Shown: positions 34,986 through 46,659, numbered from the stretch's first letter. The stretch is DNA of 64,000 bases from Desmodus rotundus (GCF_022682495.2 NC_071390.1:165627220-165691219); one strand, 5' to 3'. Numbers and translations are program-made. The notes: generated by a model from the letters alone, not told the origin.

Positions 34986-37290
34986 TCACGCTCTGTATAT
35001 CAAGCTGCAAACAGACCCCCTTTCCATTCTTTTTCAACTTTCATCATTTCTTCTGTGTCATGATGAATCGTTAGTGCTTTGAAATCTATTATTGTCTTTT
35101 TTTAAATTCCTATTTTTATCATTTTTAAGGCTTCTGTTTAGAAAATTCCATATATAATATCTGTCCTCCGTTTTCATTTCCCTACAAAGGAATATTAATC
35201 GCTTACTTACCTGGGGCTACTGCTTCACTCAACAGTATCCTCTGAGATTTTTAGGCGAAAGCTTTTTTCCTTTGTTATTTTAGTACTCTCTTCCGATCAG
35301 CTCACATCCACCCCCTAGCCCATTCTCTTTTCTTTCCTGCCCTGAACTCCAAAACTCAGAGACAACAATCTAGGTCCAGTCAAGTGGCCAGAAAGTTTCT
35401 GAAACGTCTTCATCAACCAAGTCAACTGCCTCCAAATCACAATCTCCACCAAAATATATCAAGTTGAAGCTTCATCCTTGACATCGGATAATTAGGCCTG
35501 ACCCCTTGAGAGCATGCTCCACACCCTTCCCCAGAATACAGCTCAGTTCCTTACCCAGAAAAGTCATTATAAAGCTGTTTTCTTCAACCCTGTGACACTA
35601 ACAAATGGCACAAGGGGGAAAGTATCATCTAGTCATTTTAAAAAGTCTCTCCAGAAAGGTCTATAATTCATTCTTATGTCACAAACTACAACGTGGAGAG
35701 AAATGTGATAATAAATCCATTCTAATGAGAAAATATTGTTATGACAAAGAAAAAAGCATGCAGTTAATCCATTTTTAAATAATCCTAAAAGAATGCTGAG
35801 GTGCACCCTAGATTCCATATCCTGAGATATGACTAGTCATTTTTCCTTTATCCCACAAACCCTGATTACACAAAAGCAATTATGAGAAAATGTGTAATAA
35901 AACAGCAGGCAATGCCGAGTAGAATTCAAAAACTGCCTAAGGGGAGAAAAAGAATTCATTCATTGTTAAGCATCTCTAAACACTATACTTTAGAAAGAGT
36001 AGCAAATATTAATTTTAAATATGTAGAAACTCAGGGTGTGTTGAATAAAGATCACCTCCCCTACCTCCGTTTTGCAGTTTGGGAAAACCAAGTCAGCAAT
36101 CCTCAGTTACCCTCGACTTCTGCAGGATTTAACCCCAGAAGGGTACTCGGAGCACCATCTGATTTAGAAATGCAATTAGAAACCTTCTTTTACTCAACTG
36201 AGTCACCTGGTGTCTCATTGCGCGCTTCTAAAATTAAATGCATTAATTTTTTAAATTGAGTCGAGGAGAGCCCCATCTGCTGTGTAATCAAGGTAAATTA
36301 TATTATTAAGTGTCAGAAGGTCCAAGACACACAAAATAAAATAAATATGTATAAAACACTAACAATGCCCTAGGCAAAGAGCTCAGAGAGCGTTGATTGA
36401 ATTACTATTGAAGTCGTTACCAGCACTCGGAAATAAAGGCTGAGGCCCAGACTGCAAATATTTTTTCCCTAGCAGATAATTTGTCCCAGTGAGAAAGAAA
36501 ACATGCTAAAAATAGAATTGCTGGTTGGCTATTTGATACGATCCTGACACAAGTACTTAACTTTTTAAACTGCATTATGAAAGTTCATTGGGAATCTTCG
36601 ATAAGGCTGTACATTGTCACCAGGTGGCTGGTTGGCTTGAGGAAACTTCACATTCTTGGGCCTGCTCAATAAAGATATCTGTATCAATATAGACAGCTTC
36701 CAGAATTAGAACTTACTGGGGTCCAGGGTTCACCCTTAATGTGAGGAAAGTTCTGTGATAAGCTCCTGCCCAAGCATTCATGCTCAGAATGTGAAAGCGT
36801 CCAAGTTTATGGAACTCCCAGGGATCACTGACCCCTACCACCTAAGGGAGCACAGTGGGGACTGCTGGAGAAATCTTGTGCATTGTAAGGACAATCAATA
36901 AGCGGAAAAGTACTGGGGCTAGGGCAAGGAAGTTGATGAGGAGAAAGGACTCGGGCATCAAGCACAAAAAGGACTAGTCAGAATACAAACGGATGAAAGC
37001 CCAAAGGAAAATGCAAGGGAGTATTCAGTCCATCACGTCCAAAGAAGTTGTCCAAGGCAACAGGGGTGGTGATGATTGAATGCATTCAAGAGATGTCTTG
37101 GGCACATGGGGCCCATGAAATAATACATCAACCTGTTCTGCTTCTATCGCTTCAAAGTGACTTCTATTCCATCTTTTGGCTCAGTGACTTCTGAGACCTC
37201 AATAAAGCACAGAACTCTAGCTTTCACATTAAGAAATTTCCCCATACATCTGCATGGCCAGAGTGACTCCGACCAGGAGCTGGCACACAA
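34986..37290. other. unannotated sequence
   Basis: AT-rich and apparently unique. The 125-codon frame at 35882-36259 has no recognisable features. 36640-36900 shows no clear repeat. Confidence 0.3.
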
Positions 37291-37294
37291 CAGC

Positions 37295-37475
37295 ATGCAG
37301 GCCAGATCCAGCCTGCTGCCTGTTTTTATAAATAAAATTATTTTGGAACACAGCCATTCCTGTTTATTTAACTATTCTGTTCCTGCCACAGAAACTATAA
37401 GGCCCACAATGCTTAAAATACTTACTACATGGCTCTTTACAAAAAAATGTTCTGTTGGCACATGTTAACAGTAGA
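37295..37475 (-). mobile_element. hAT (Charlie-like) DNA transposon fragment
   Basis: Antisense: CAGCATGCAGGCCAGATCCA, AAAATTATTTTGGAACACAG, CCATTCCTGTTTATTTAACT, then ACAAAAAAATGTTCTGTTGG. Matches the common mammalian hAT element whose sense copy carries an AAAGGGCCAGATAGTAAATA-type block. Confidence 0.7.
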
Positions 37476-37609
37476 CTCCTCAGCCCCCAAAACACTGTAA
37501 CTGAGTTTTGGATAGCACAGTGTGACTATGGAGTGGGCTCATCACCTCTAGTCCAAAGAGGTTTTAAGACATACTATCTGCTGATTACTTTTGATCTACT
37601 CTGACGGTG

Positions 37610-37738
37610 AGACAGTGTCACGTAAAGCTTGGAAGCACAGGCCCTGGAGATGACAAGTTGGATTCGAACCCTAACTCTGCCCCTTACTAGCTGTGTGACT
37701 TTGGGCAAGTCATTTACCATTTCTATGCCTCTGTTCAT
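37610..37738 (+). repeat. MIR SINE, well preserved
   Basis: Sense: GTTGGATTCGAACCCTAACT, CTGCCCCTTACTAGCTGTGT, GACTTTGGGCAAGTCATTTA, CCTCTGTTCATCTGT. The tRNA-derived head and core are easy to read. Confidence 0.92.
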
Positions 37739-37739
37739 C

Positions 37740-38010
37740 TGTGGTTGGCAGCCACTACCCCGTGCAATCCCTTTCCCTTGACATGGCTGGACCCAGTGAC
37801 TTGTTTCTAATGAATAGAACATGAAAAGTGATGGGATGTCACTTCTCAGATTGGGTTACACAAAGACAGAAACTTTTCTCTTTTGCTTATTCTGATGGAT
37901 GCCAGCTGCCATGTTGAGAGATGCCGTATGGAGAGGTGCATGTGGCGGCAGACCTCTGGCCAACCCAACAAGACCTCGAGATGAGGCTGGGAAGGTGAGT
38001 AGGTCCCCAT
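37740..38010 (+). mobile_element. MaLR-like (MLT1-type) LTR fragment
   Basis: Sense: CATGGCTGGACCCAGTGACT, TGTTTCTAATGAATAGAACA, AAAAGTGATGGGATGTCACT, GATGCCAGCTGCCATGTTGA, CCTCTGGCCAACCCAACAAG. It joins the MIR directly, suggesting insertion beside or into it. The 3' end of the LTR is missing. Confidence 0.7.
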
Positions 38011-38365
38011 GGTGAAGGGTTCGGGCTTATATACAAAATCATGAGGAAACACTGAATGTGCTAAGCAGGGTATCAGTGATTAATATGCATTTCAAACATT
38101 CTGGCCACATTAAGGGAGTGCAGAAAAGGAACAATACTAGTGTCACAAAGCATAGTTAGGAGACCTTTGCAGTAACCCTGGAACAAAAGACTAGTGATCT
38201 GAACCAAAAGGAATGGCAGCAAGGAAGAGGAGAAGCAGAAAGATATTACATGGGTAAAACCAACACATGCATGGGGTGCGGTGGGAGCGGGGAGCAGTGT
38301 AGTTAGGATTGCATTAGGGGTCATGCAATGGGAACCCACTGTGATGGATCAAGAAAAGAAGGATT

Positions 38366-38392
38366 TCTTTTTTTTTCTTTTTTTTTTTTTTT
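38366..38392 (+). repeat. poly-T tract
   Basis: T run interrupted by one C. It could be the reverse of a retroposon A-tail, but no SINE or LINE body adjoins it. Confidence 0.85.
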
Positions 38393-38896
38393 GCATTACA
38401 AAAGTCTGGGTGCAGACTATCCAGGACTTTGTATCTGCTTCCGAAAGTCATCAAAGATTAGCTTCTTCCTGGTTTCTTGCCCAACATCCTTAGCATACGG
38501 CTGTCATCTCCATGGTTGAAAAATGGGCGTTCTACCTGCAGGTATTGTGTCTGTACTCAGAAAGGGACATGGGAAAGGAAGAAGAAAAACTATAAGCCAA
38601 CACCATGTGTTCTCACAGAAAAAAAGAAATAGCACCCTCAAAGTTCCAGGAGACTCCCTCTCTTATCCCCATGCTAGACTGCACGGTCATCCTTAGGGGT
38701 GAGGCAATCTGTGGAATATTTTCATTGGAGCGTGTTGTCATACAAAAACAAAATTGTCATTTTTTAGTAAAAAGGGGGGAAGAATCGATAATGGGTAGGT
38801 AACTAACATTGTCTATTGTAAAGACTGATTAGGTGTGATGGTAAGAAAGAATCTAGACTATTGCTCAGGTTCCTGATTGGATGAGCAGGCAGTGAC

Positions 38897-38913
38897 GGGG
38901 CGGGGGGGCGGGG
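38897..38913 (+). repeat. G-rich tract, G-quadruplex candidate
   Basis: Four G, C, seven G, C, four G. The central run can supply two of the four quadruplex strands. Confidence 0.85.
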
Positions 38914-39114
38914 TTCACTCCTGTGATCACCACGGTAGAAAGAAGAACAGGAGCAAGAGGAGAGCAAGTTTGGAGCTAGGACACGTTGAATGCGTGGCAT
39001 TATGGGACAATTACTGATAAGGAGGGTCTGAGGCTCATGAGGAAGATCTGAACGGAAGATACACGGTTGAAAGTACTACATGTCAGATTCAAATGACTGA
39101 CATATATCTTATAG

Positions 39115-39190
39115 AAAGATATAGATCTACATCCATATATGAACATTTCTACATTATTTCCATGTATAAAATATATAGATCTATATCTTT
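39115..39190. repeat. AT-rich inverted repeat, 15-bp perfect arms
   Basis: Arms 39115-39129 (AAAGATATAGATCTA) and 39176-39190 are exact reverse complements with 46 bases between. The surrounding DNA is TA-rich, so chance matches are more likely than in average sequence. Confidence 0.8.
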
Positions 39191-39716
39191 ATATAACTAT
39201 ATATGGCTGGTCTTATAACCTTCAAAATCCTTAAAAAAAAAAAAACGAAGCTGAAGCCGAGCATGCCCAGTGCCCCAGTGACGGTCTCCAAAGCCATGCC
39301 AGCTTTCCATTACCCATTGACATGAGGTTTCGCGTTGATCAGAGTGCAAAGTAAATAAAATATGCCTATCGTTGAGCCTAGCAATTTTTATTATCCTTGT
39401 TAACAGGAAAATCTTCCCCTGCTTTTTGTTTATTTGGATTTTTTAGGTTTGTTCAGCAACGGGAAAATGGCAAACTGAGACTCACTAGTCATGTTCATCA
39501 GAGGCTAACAGACACAAAGCGTCCCTATACTAAAGACGTTCTTTATCGTTCACCAGGGTTGACATCAGTCGGCATTGCTCATCCTGGGACTAGAACTTCC
39601 ACTCCCTAAATCCCACAGCAGGGTAAGCTGGTCGAGATTTTAGGTGATGCCAGTGTCAGATGATACTGTCCACTGTCACCACTAATTTATTAGGCATGTA
39701 CCACTATAGAGCATAC

Positions 39717-39743
39717 TATTTAGTATGTTCTAAATACTAAATA
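39717..39743. repeat. short inverted repeat, 10-bp arms
   Basis: TATTTAGTAT at 39717-39726 and its reverse complement at 39734-39743. Probably simple AT-rich coincidence. Confidence 0.6.
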
Positions 39744-40024
39744 ATATACCCAAACACTTTATTGGAAATACCATGCATGATTAATTTTGTCCTTGATAGT
39801 GAGATGCAGGCTGACTTGTTTCTATCTAATTGGCAGTTCCTTTCAACAGCTTATATTCATCAGTAAGCTCTTGCCATTGCGTCTCTTATTGCAAAGTAAA
39901 CATCATAATGATTCAGAAAGTGTTTAGGCTTGGGACGAGATTTGCTGCCTCTGACTCCATAAGGAGGCACTTTCACAGAGAGCCCCTTAAAAAATATGAA
40001 CGAGGACTTTGCCATTCACACGTG

Positions 40025-40140
40025 GGCAGCTTCGCTCTAGAGCTGGTTAGAAACACAGAAACGCAGACCCTGTACCAGACCTACTATATCAGAATCTTCA
40101 TTATCACAAAAAGCCCAGTGATTGTGTGCACATAAAATAT
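40025..40140 (-). mobile_element. MER5A-like hAT element
   Basis: Antisense: CTGGTTAGAAACACAGAAAC, CCAGACCTACTATATCAGAA, TCTTCATTATCACAAAAAGC, CCAGTGATTGTGTGCACATA, the reverse of MER5A. Confidence 0.75.
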
Positions 40141-40564
40141 GGAAACACTCACAGCCCTAAATACCTTCCTCTCCTCATAATTCCATCACAATACATTTGG
40201 GGCTTAGACATTGAACAGACAATTGTCAACACAGAGAAAAGGTTTCACCAAAAAATAAAAAGAGATTTTTAAAGACACACTCGTACTTTGGCCTGGGTCT
40301 GGGCTTGCCCCAAGGATCTGTCTCGAAGAGCCCGCCTGCCCCTGCTGTTAGCACATGCACCTCGGGCACGGCCAGCTCAGGTCTCATGTCATTTTTTACT
40401 GTGGCAAGTGTAAATGTCCAACATTAGATATTTGCTAAAAGATTTTATTCTTCAAAAAAACAAAAGAATACTCTCTAGATCTAAATAAATGTTGTAGTAG
40501 ATGATATGCAATAAACGACCATCACACTGTAGTAAGATACTTTGTTAGAGACACTCTTGCTTCC

Positions 40565-41010
40565 CCCTCAGGTTTATAGAATCCTAGAATGTCAAGGTTG
40601 AAAGATACCTCAAAGTAGGTCTTGTGGATCTTACCTTCACCTTCCACGACTGACTCATTCAGTTTCTGCTTGAATACCTCTGATGATGGAGAACTCATTA
40701 CTTAGAGCAAGGGGGCTCAATCAATTTTATGAAACTACAAATGGTTGGAGAGCACTTTCCTCCTTTTGCTTGGTAAACATCTCTCTCTGTAGCTCCTTTC
40801 CTGTGAGTTGGGGTTCTGGTCTTTGGACTCCACATTTTCTTCCAAAAACTAGTCCTTCAACTATCTGAAGCCACTGACCATGCTCCCCCTTCTCCAGACT
40901 CAGCACCCACATTTGCTGTAAGTTGTAAGGGGAAAATCAACTACAGTTAAGATCAAGGACAATCTCTTATGGTTTGAAATTCTCTAACCTGGCTACTCTC
41001 TCCTGGCCTG
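40565..41010 (+). repeat. L3/CR1 LINE fragment
   Basis: Sense: AGAATCCTAGAATGTCAAGG, AAAGATACCTCAAAGTAGGT, GGAGAACTCATTACTTA, CTGAAGCCACTGACCATGCT, CCCCCTTCTCCAGACTCAGC, and TCTCTAACCTGGCTACTCTC at the end, in the order of mammalian L3/CR1 3' sequence. The 61-codon frames inside are chance. Confidence 0.7.
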
Positions 41011-41532
41011 GCTCCTGGATAGCAACTCTCCACCTTAGCTTATATCCAACAGCATCCTTGTGCTACACTTGTATGCACTTGTTCAGAAACTATTCAATAT
41101 TTATTGAGTGATGGCATGCTTATTGGAAGCCAGGCACTGTCCTAGGCCCTGGGGACACAACAATGAGTGGAACTAATAAAATTCTGGCCCTCATGGGGCT
41201 TCCTTTCTAGCTATGGAAGAAAGCAACCAACTAATATCAATAATAGCAATATATTAGACTAGAGGATAATAACACATGTTGAACTAAAGAATGATAACTG
41301 CTATGGAAAAAAAAAACTAGAGCTGTGTAAAAGGGATAGAGAATTGCTGCTTACAAAGGATGGCCAGAAAAGCCAACATTTGAGCAGAGACCTGAAAAAG
41401 GCGAGAAAGTGAGCAACATGGATATGGGAAAGAGCATTTCAGGGAAAGAAGACAGCACGTGCAAAGGCTCTGAGAAGGGAAGACACTTGGTGTGGCCATG
41501 GAAACAGCCAATATGGCCAAAACTGCATGACA

Positions 41533-41584
41533 TCAGAGGTGGGGCAGCAGGAGGTTTTTTTACCTCCTGCTGCCCCACCTCTGA
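41533..41584. repeat. perfect 23-bp hairpin inside L2
   Basis: Arms 41533-41555 and 41562-41584 are exact reverse complements (left arm begins TCAGAGGTGGGGCAGCAGG) around a loop of six T. GC-rich arms in an old diverged LINE. The right arm has no counterpart in L2 order, so it looks like a templated inverted copy of the left arm. Confidence 0.95.
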
Positions 41585-41628
41585 AAAGACTTTGTCTTTG
41601 TGTTTTGTAAAAGACTTTGTGTTTTGTT
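41584..41628 (+). repeat. short imperfect tandem duplication
   Basis: AAAAGACTTTGT occurs twice 25 bases apart, each followed by GTTTTGT, the first with an extra CTTTGT. It abuts the right arm of the hairpin, suggesting one local replication error made both. Confidence 0.8.
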
Positions 41629-41879
41629 TTTACTGTGAGACAGAAAGCCACGGGCAGGTTATAAGCAAATGAACAACATTATCTTATTTAGTGTTAGCTG
41701 GACCCCTCTGGCCGGTGTGTGGAGGATAGATGGGAAGGTGAAGAGGCCAGGAATGGGGGTGGGCAGCATAGAGAAAATTGGGGAGACCAGTTAAGAACTA
41801 TGGAACTACCCCAGGAGAAAGACAGCAGTAATGTGAGACTCTGGGCAAAGGTCATTCAGCAAGTAGTCTTTCTAAAGTG

Positions 41880-42805
41880 GGAGTAGGGGGAGTAAATGAG
41901 TAAGTTTTTGTAAGCAATTGAAGTTGCTAACATCTTAAAATAGATTATTGTAACCATAAGAAGTATTACGTAAGCCCCATGGTTACCACAGAGAAAATGC
42001 CTGTAGAAGGAATCAAAGCATGTCACTATAAAAAAATCAACAAAACACAAAGACAGCAAGAGTGACAAAAAGCTACAAGACAGCCAGAAAACAATACAAC
42101 TTCAATAGTAAGTCTTTGTGTATCACTAATTACTTCTAAAGTAAATGGATTAAACTCTCCTATCAAAAGAAATAGAGTGGATGGATGGATTTTAAAAATC
42201 CAACTATACAAAATCAGATGCAAAGCTTCTCAACAAAATATTAGCAAACTGAATTCAATGACACATTAAAAGGTTTATACACCATGACCAAGTGGGATTT
42301 ATTCCTGAGGTGCAAGGATGTTTCAACATTCAAAAATCAATCTGATGATATACCACATTAACAAAATGAAAAATAAAAATCACACGATCATCTCAATAGA
42401 TGCAGAAAAAGCATTTGACAAAATTCAATATACATTTATGATAAAAACTCTCAATAATTTGGGTAAAAAGGAATGTACCTCAATGTAGTAAAGACCATGC
42501 ATAAAAATCCCACAGCTAATATCCATATTTAATGGTAAAAGGTTGAAAGCTCTTCTTCTAAGAGCAGGAACAAGGTAAGGATGCTCACTCATTATTCTTA
42601 TTCAGCATAGTACTGGAAATCCTAATAGAGAAGTAAGGAGGGGAAATGGAAGTCAGTGTCCAATGAGCATAGTTTCAGTTATGCAAGAAGAAAAAGCTCC
42701 AGAGATCTGCTCTACAGCAAAATGTGGATAACTAACAATACTACACACTTAAGATACTTTAAGAGGGTGTATCTCATGCTATGTATTTTTTAACACAATT
42801 TTTTT
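41880..42805 (+). mobile_element. L1 LINE, internally deleted and 5'-truncated
   Basis: Sense L1 in three joined parts. About 41930-42205 matches the ORF2 endonuclease region (TAAATGGATTAAACTCTCCT at about 42140). About 42206-42620 matches the reverse-transcriptase region (CACCATGACCAAGTGGGATT; the DAEKAFD codons at 42399-42419; GAGCAGGAACAAGG). About 42640-42805 matches an L1MA-type 3' UTR. More than a kilobase of ORF2 is missing between parts one and two, and most of the 3' half of ORF2 is also missing. Stops and frameshifts abolish coding. Confidence 0.88.
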
Positions 42806-42879
42806 AACGTATGCCATCTGGAGTCACACACACGTATGCAGTAAATATATTTTATAAAATTGGATAAACCGTTTTGGGT

Positions 42880-43260
42880 GAAGCTAATACTATCGATCTA
42901 GAATGCCTACTCCTTTGGTCTAGTTTTACTTTTTTTAAAAGATTGTATTTATTTATTTTTAGAGAGAGGGGAAGGGAAGGAGAAAAAGGGAGAGAAACAT
43001 TGATATGTGAGAGAAACATCTCATTGGTAGCCTCTTGCATGCCCCCCAACGGGGGACCTGGCCCACAACCCAGACACGTGCCCTGACCAGGATTGGAACC
43101 AGCAGCCTTTTGGTTTGTGGGACGATGCCCAACCCACTGAGTCACACCAGTCAGGGCTCTTCATTCTAGTTTTATTACTGACCAGCTATGTAACCATGGG
43201 CAAGTCTCTCAAACTTCTCTGAGCCTGTGGCCTCAGTAAAATGCTTAAAATAAATTAACT
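42880..43260 (+). repeat. MIR SINE, split by the VES SINE
   Basis: The sense MIR core continues right of the SINE: TATTACTGACCAGCTATGTA, ACCATGGGCAAGTCTCTCAA, ACTTCTCTGAGCCTGTGG. The left part (about 42905-42928) is short and decayed. Confidence 0.7.
42929..43157 (-). mobile_element. VES SINE (bat tRNA-derived SINE)
   Basis: Antisense. Read on the minus strand it starts GCCCTGACTGGTGTGACTCA (A-box region), has a B-box GGTTCCAATCC (plus-strand 43090-43100), then a GGGTTGTGGGCCAGGTCCCC block, an AGGCTACCAATGAGATG block, a CTCTCCCTTTTTCTCC tract and an A-rich AAATAAATAAATAC tail. The 10-bp repeat TCTAGTTTTA occurs at 42919-42928 and 43165-43174 as a target duplication; seven extra bases lie between the head and the right copy. 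The B-box differs from the functional consensus by one base. Confidence 0.93.
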
Positions 43261-44379
43261 CTGTAGTTCATACTAACTTGAAGTCTTACAACTCTGAGTT
43301 TCTCATTTACTCAACTAAGAGCCAGAGTGAAAAACTAACTGTCCTTAGACAAACCTAATTTCATATTTTTAAATAGCTCATGGAGGCAATTGCTTTCCTA
43401 GTCCATTCTTCTGTACTGAATTTTAGAAGTTTGACACTGCATATCTGTGAGCCTCAAGCAAAATGAATGACAGAAGCCCATGAACCCATCATGCCCTGAC
43501 TCATATGATGTAGTTGCCACTAATCCTAATTCTGGTTCATAGTTTGCTTGTCTACAATTACAGCCATAGCCAAATGCTTTTAGCGATCACATCAGCTGGG
43601 AGTGGCCGCTCCCTCCCTATCTTTGGGAAACGTGAACACGTTTCAAAGCAAGGTTTGCTGCTTTTTTGCCTGGAACACTTTTTAATTAGGTATCATCTGG
43701 AAATTTCTAAATCCCATTTTGGAGCTTCTGGTCACTGCATTACTCACTGAAGCCCCAAAAGCTAGTTATGAGGCATGCCTAAACTGTGCAAATGTCAAAA
43801 CAAACATGACTACCAGCCCTGATTTCTTTACAAAATAAAAAGAGGCATCGTGCCGTCCTTTTTAAAATACACACTGGCAAAAACCAAAGATAGCAAAGCT
43901 GCAAGAAAAAGCACTCATGAAGTTGGAATTGAAATTGCACTTCTAATTTAAGGGTTTTCCATTTAGTTAGCAGGGCTTAAAATCATTGCGTTTTCAGAAA
44001 CCCACAAACTGTGCGTGTGCAGTTTTGGTGTGCCCACCCACGTGCCTGACCAGAGGGTGCCTTGGTCGTCTTTACCTTTGCCCTCTCCTCCCCGCCCACT
44101 TCTAGTGAGTCAACAAACTCTCCTGATTCTACCTCTCCGAGGATTTTGGAATCTATTCCCCTAGTTCCCACACCCATGACTGCTTGAAAAGGCAAATAAG
44201 GATCTCCGTACTGCTCAGGTGGGTGAGTGGTTGGCCTGGATCCCACCTCCAAATCTCCTACCCACAGATGAAGGAGATGGTTTGACTGAAGCACAACTGG
44301 AGCCTGCTCTACGACTTTAAAATACACGTTGGCTCCCTGTCGCACAGGTTAACTAACACCTTAGCCTGGGACTTCTTAG
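43261..44379. other. unannotated sequence
   Basis: No gene recognised. The 120-codon minus-strand frame at 43983-44345 has no familiar domain and runs up to an L2-like region. Confidence 0.3.
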
Positions 44380-44900
44380 TTCTTCAACTTTCTCTCTCAA
44401 ACATCGCCTCATCCCTCCCAGCCTCCCGGAACTCACCCACAGGGCCTATTTGTCAGCTTCCAGATCCCAAAATGCAGCGTTTCTCTTGGCAGCTCTTTTC
44501 TCTACCAGGAGTTCCCAACTTGGTAGATTGACACCCTACTCATCTTTTAATCTGAAACTCAGCCTTCATCTTCTATAACATCTTCCCCAAATCTCTCAGA
44601 GCAGTCAAGTTCTCTTTCCGGCATGCTTCTCTATGATTTATTCACTCTTTCATGATTTCCATCCACCAAATCTAAGAAGAAGTTAAGTTCTGCGGACACG
44701 GCCCTAAATAATACAATCGTGACTCCTGCCCTTTCAAAGCACACCTTCTTGACTGTCTCTACCCCTGGCTGCCAGCCCATTGTCTTTGCACCTATACTGT
44801 AATCAGTGTGTTGTTTCTGTCACTGGACCACAATCCCTTTGAGGACGGGGATAATGTTTCATTCCGTGCCTGGCACAATGAGTGATTCCCAACTGATATC
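44380..44900 (+). repeat. L2 LINE fragments
   Basis: Decayed sense L2 blocks: CTCAGCCTTCATCTTCTATA, ACATCTTCCCCAAATCTCTC, then CACCTATACTGTAATCAGTG, CCACAATCCCTTTGAGGACG, GGGATAATGTTTCATTCCGT, GCCTGGCACAATGAGTG. A short stretch near 44640-44745 looks antisense and may be a nested L2 piece. Confidence 0.6.
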
Positions 44901-45109
44901 TCTCTACTGAATTTTATTGCAATTGAATTGGCTTAAAGCTTCAGTGTCTATGTTTTTGTACAAATGTGTATTTGTACTCAAACCAAGTGGTTTATAATAC
45001 CTTGTACTTTGGTCGCCACACACTGTCCTAGACACCCCCGGTGTGCCCCTGCCGTTCGCAAAGCAAACAGAAACACTGGCGTGAAAGCTGCTGGAGAAAG
45101 GGTACGGTA

Positions 45110-45168
45110 CGGGGCACTTATCCCAGTGGCTAGCATGTAGAGGTGCTTAATAAACACTGACTCCCCTT
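45110..45168 (+). repeat. MIR/L2 3' end fragment
   Basis: CAGTGGCTAGCATGTAGAGG followed by TGCTTAATAAACACTGACTC, the shared 3' terminal motif of these families. Confidence 0.6.
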
Positions 45169-45407
45169 TGGCTTAATCTGAGCCTTTTTTTTTTTTTTTT
45201 AGATTTAAAATAAGTTCACCTTTGTTTAAGTTTGATGGACTTTAATAGTAAGAACTTTCAACAAAGCAAGACTTCTTCTGATCTGTCTGGTCGGATGGCT
45301 GCCATTCAATCAGCAGGAGTAGAGGACTGACAAATAGCGGTGGGAAAAGGTGAACACTTAAATCCCTGGGCCCCACAGAAACTAGGCAAGCAGGCAGGGT
45401 AATGGGA

Positions 45408-45610
45408 AACCTGGGTGCCGGAGCCAGCTCTGACATGACTAACCTCTGTAAAAATCGCCTCATTTCTCTGTGGCTCAGTTTTCTTATCTGCCAGGGGTGG
45501 GGATATTAATACCACTTTCACCCCCTCAAAAAGTTTTGAGGATGAAATTATAATGCCTGTAAAATTACCCTGAGAAAAGGGTAAACGCTTATCAACTGTG
45601 AGGTGGTATT
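45408..45610 (+). repeat. MIR SINE
   Basis: Sense: CTGGGTGCCGGAGCCAGCTC, TGACATGACTAACCTCTGTA, CTGTGGCTCAGTTTTCTTAT, CTGCCAGGGGTGGGGATATT, GTTTTGAGGATGAAATTATA, then a decayed tail. Confidence 0.85.
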
Positions 45611-46659
45611 TGTAACAGGAAGCACTTATGAAACACTCTCATGATGGGACCCTCTCTCAGGATGTCCCCAAGCGTATGTGAGTCCGCTTGGCAAATTGAT
45701 ACACATATGGTCAGGGATTTAGTGGGAAGAGATAATAAATCCTCTCCAAGTCCTCTTGGGGCAGATAAGGAACAAGCAGAACCAACCCTCAGTGACCTGT
45801 GATAACAAGGCCAGGGATAATATGGATAAACGGATTTCACAGATTATCCAAAAATATAACTCTCACTATTACAACCTCTAAACTTTTGCAGAAATTCCTT
45901 AAAAGGAGTCAAATTAGTTTAACCTGGACTCATACCCTATGTGAGTTTCACCGCCAGTTCCTACCTCTATCCACGCCCAGATGCAGCTTCAAACACTCGA
46001 GGCCAAGCCATGGCAGTGCTGAAGCAGCTGCCATCAGAACTGCTGATCTCCCGAGAGCACTCAGTACCTTTTGTTCCCAGAGACCTACGGGTTTGCTGGC
46101 CCTGACTACGGTTTCCTGGGGCAAGGGGGGAAATCCAGGGTCTGCCAACCCGGAAAATCCTGTCACTGACCTAAAAACACAGGATTTCCACATGCACTGA
46201 AAGAAGCTTGTCCCTTTAACTGATCTGTGGGCAGTAATGAAATTAGATCTTGAGTATTTCCTAGTCCAGAACTATTCTACAGATATTTTCAACGCCGGGA
46301 TGGGAAATGGCTTGGAAATGAATAAATCTGTTGTTTGAATTATTCAACAATTCTTTCCCTGACAACCCCTATGAAGGAGTTGCCTTCCTGTCACTTCTCA
46401 TTATGATAGCTTCCCTTTGCCTTCTCTTTGCCCCTTTTCCTGAAGTATTGGCAAGATGATTCAAAAACATTGTGAAAAGCACCTTGGAAAGTTTCTTCTG
46501 CAAAACAGCAGCTCTGCAGGTGAAACATGGCTTAATCTTTCCCAGTAACTCAAGATCAACATCTGAGCAGGTGAAAAAGCAAAAAATTCATTGTCACCCT
46601 CTTGACAGGAACTAGAATGGCAATGAGAAAAAGACCAGTGACACTCCTACTTCAAGGGG

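Larger units (their letters stand above)
38011..40020. other. unannotated sequence with low-complexity tracts
   Basis: Holds a poly-T run (38366-38392), a G-rich tract (38897-38913) and an AT-rich inverted repeat (39115-39190). No gene or repeat family recognised. Confidence 0.3.
41090..41860 (-). repeat. L2 LINE, long antisense fragment with a rearrangement
   Basis: Antisense L2 from its 3' end: ATATTTATTGAGTGATGGCA, CCAGGCACTGTCCTAGGCCC, GGCCCTCATGGGGCTTCC, CATTTGAGCAGAGACCTGAA, AGAGCATTTCAGGGAAAGAA, GTGCAAAGGCTCTGAGAAGG. It is interrupted at 41533-41584 by a perfect hairpin and at about 41584-41628 by a short tandem duplication, then resumes with a decayed AGACTTTGTGTTTTG, GGGGAGACCAGTTAAGAACT series to about 41830. 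Confidence 0.85.
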
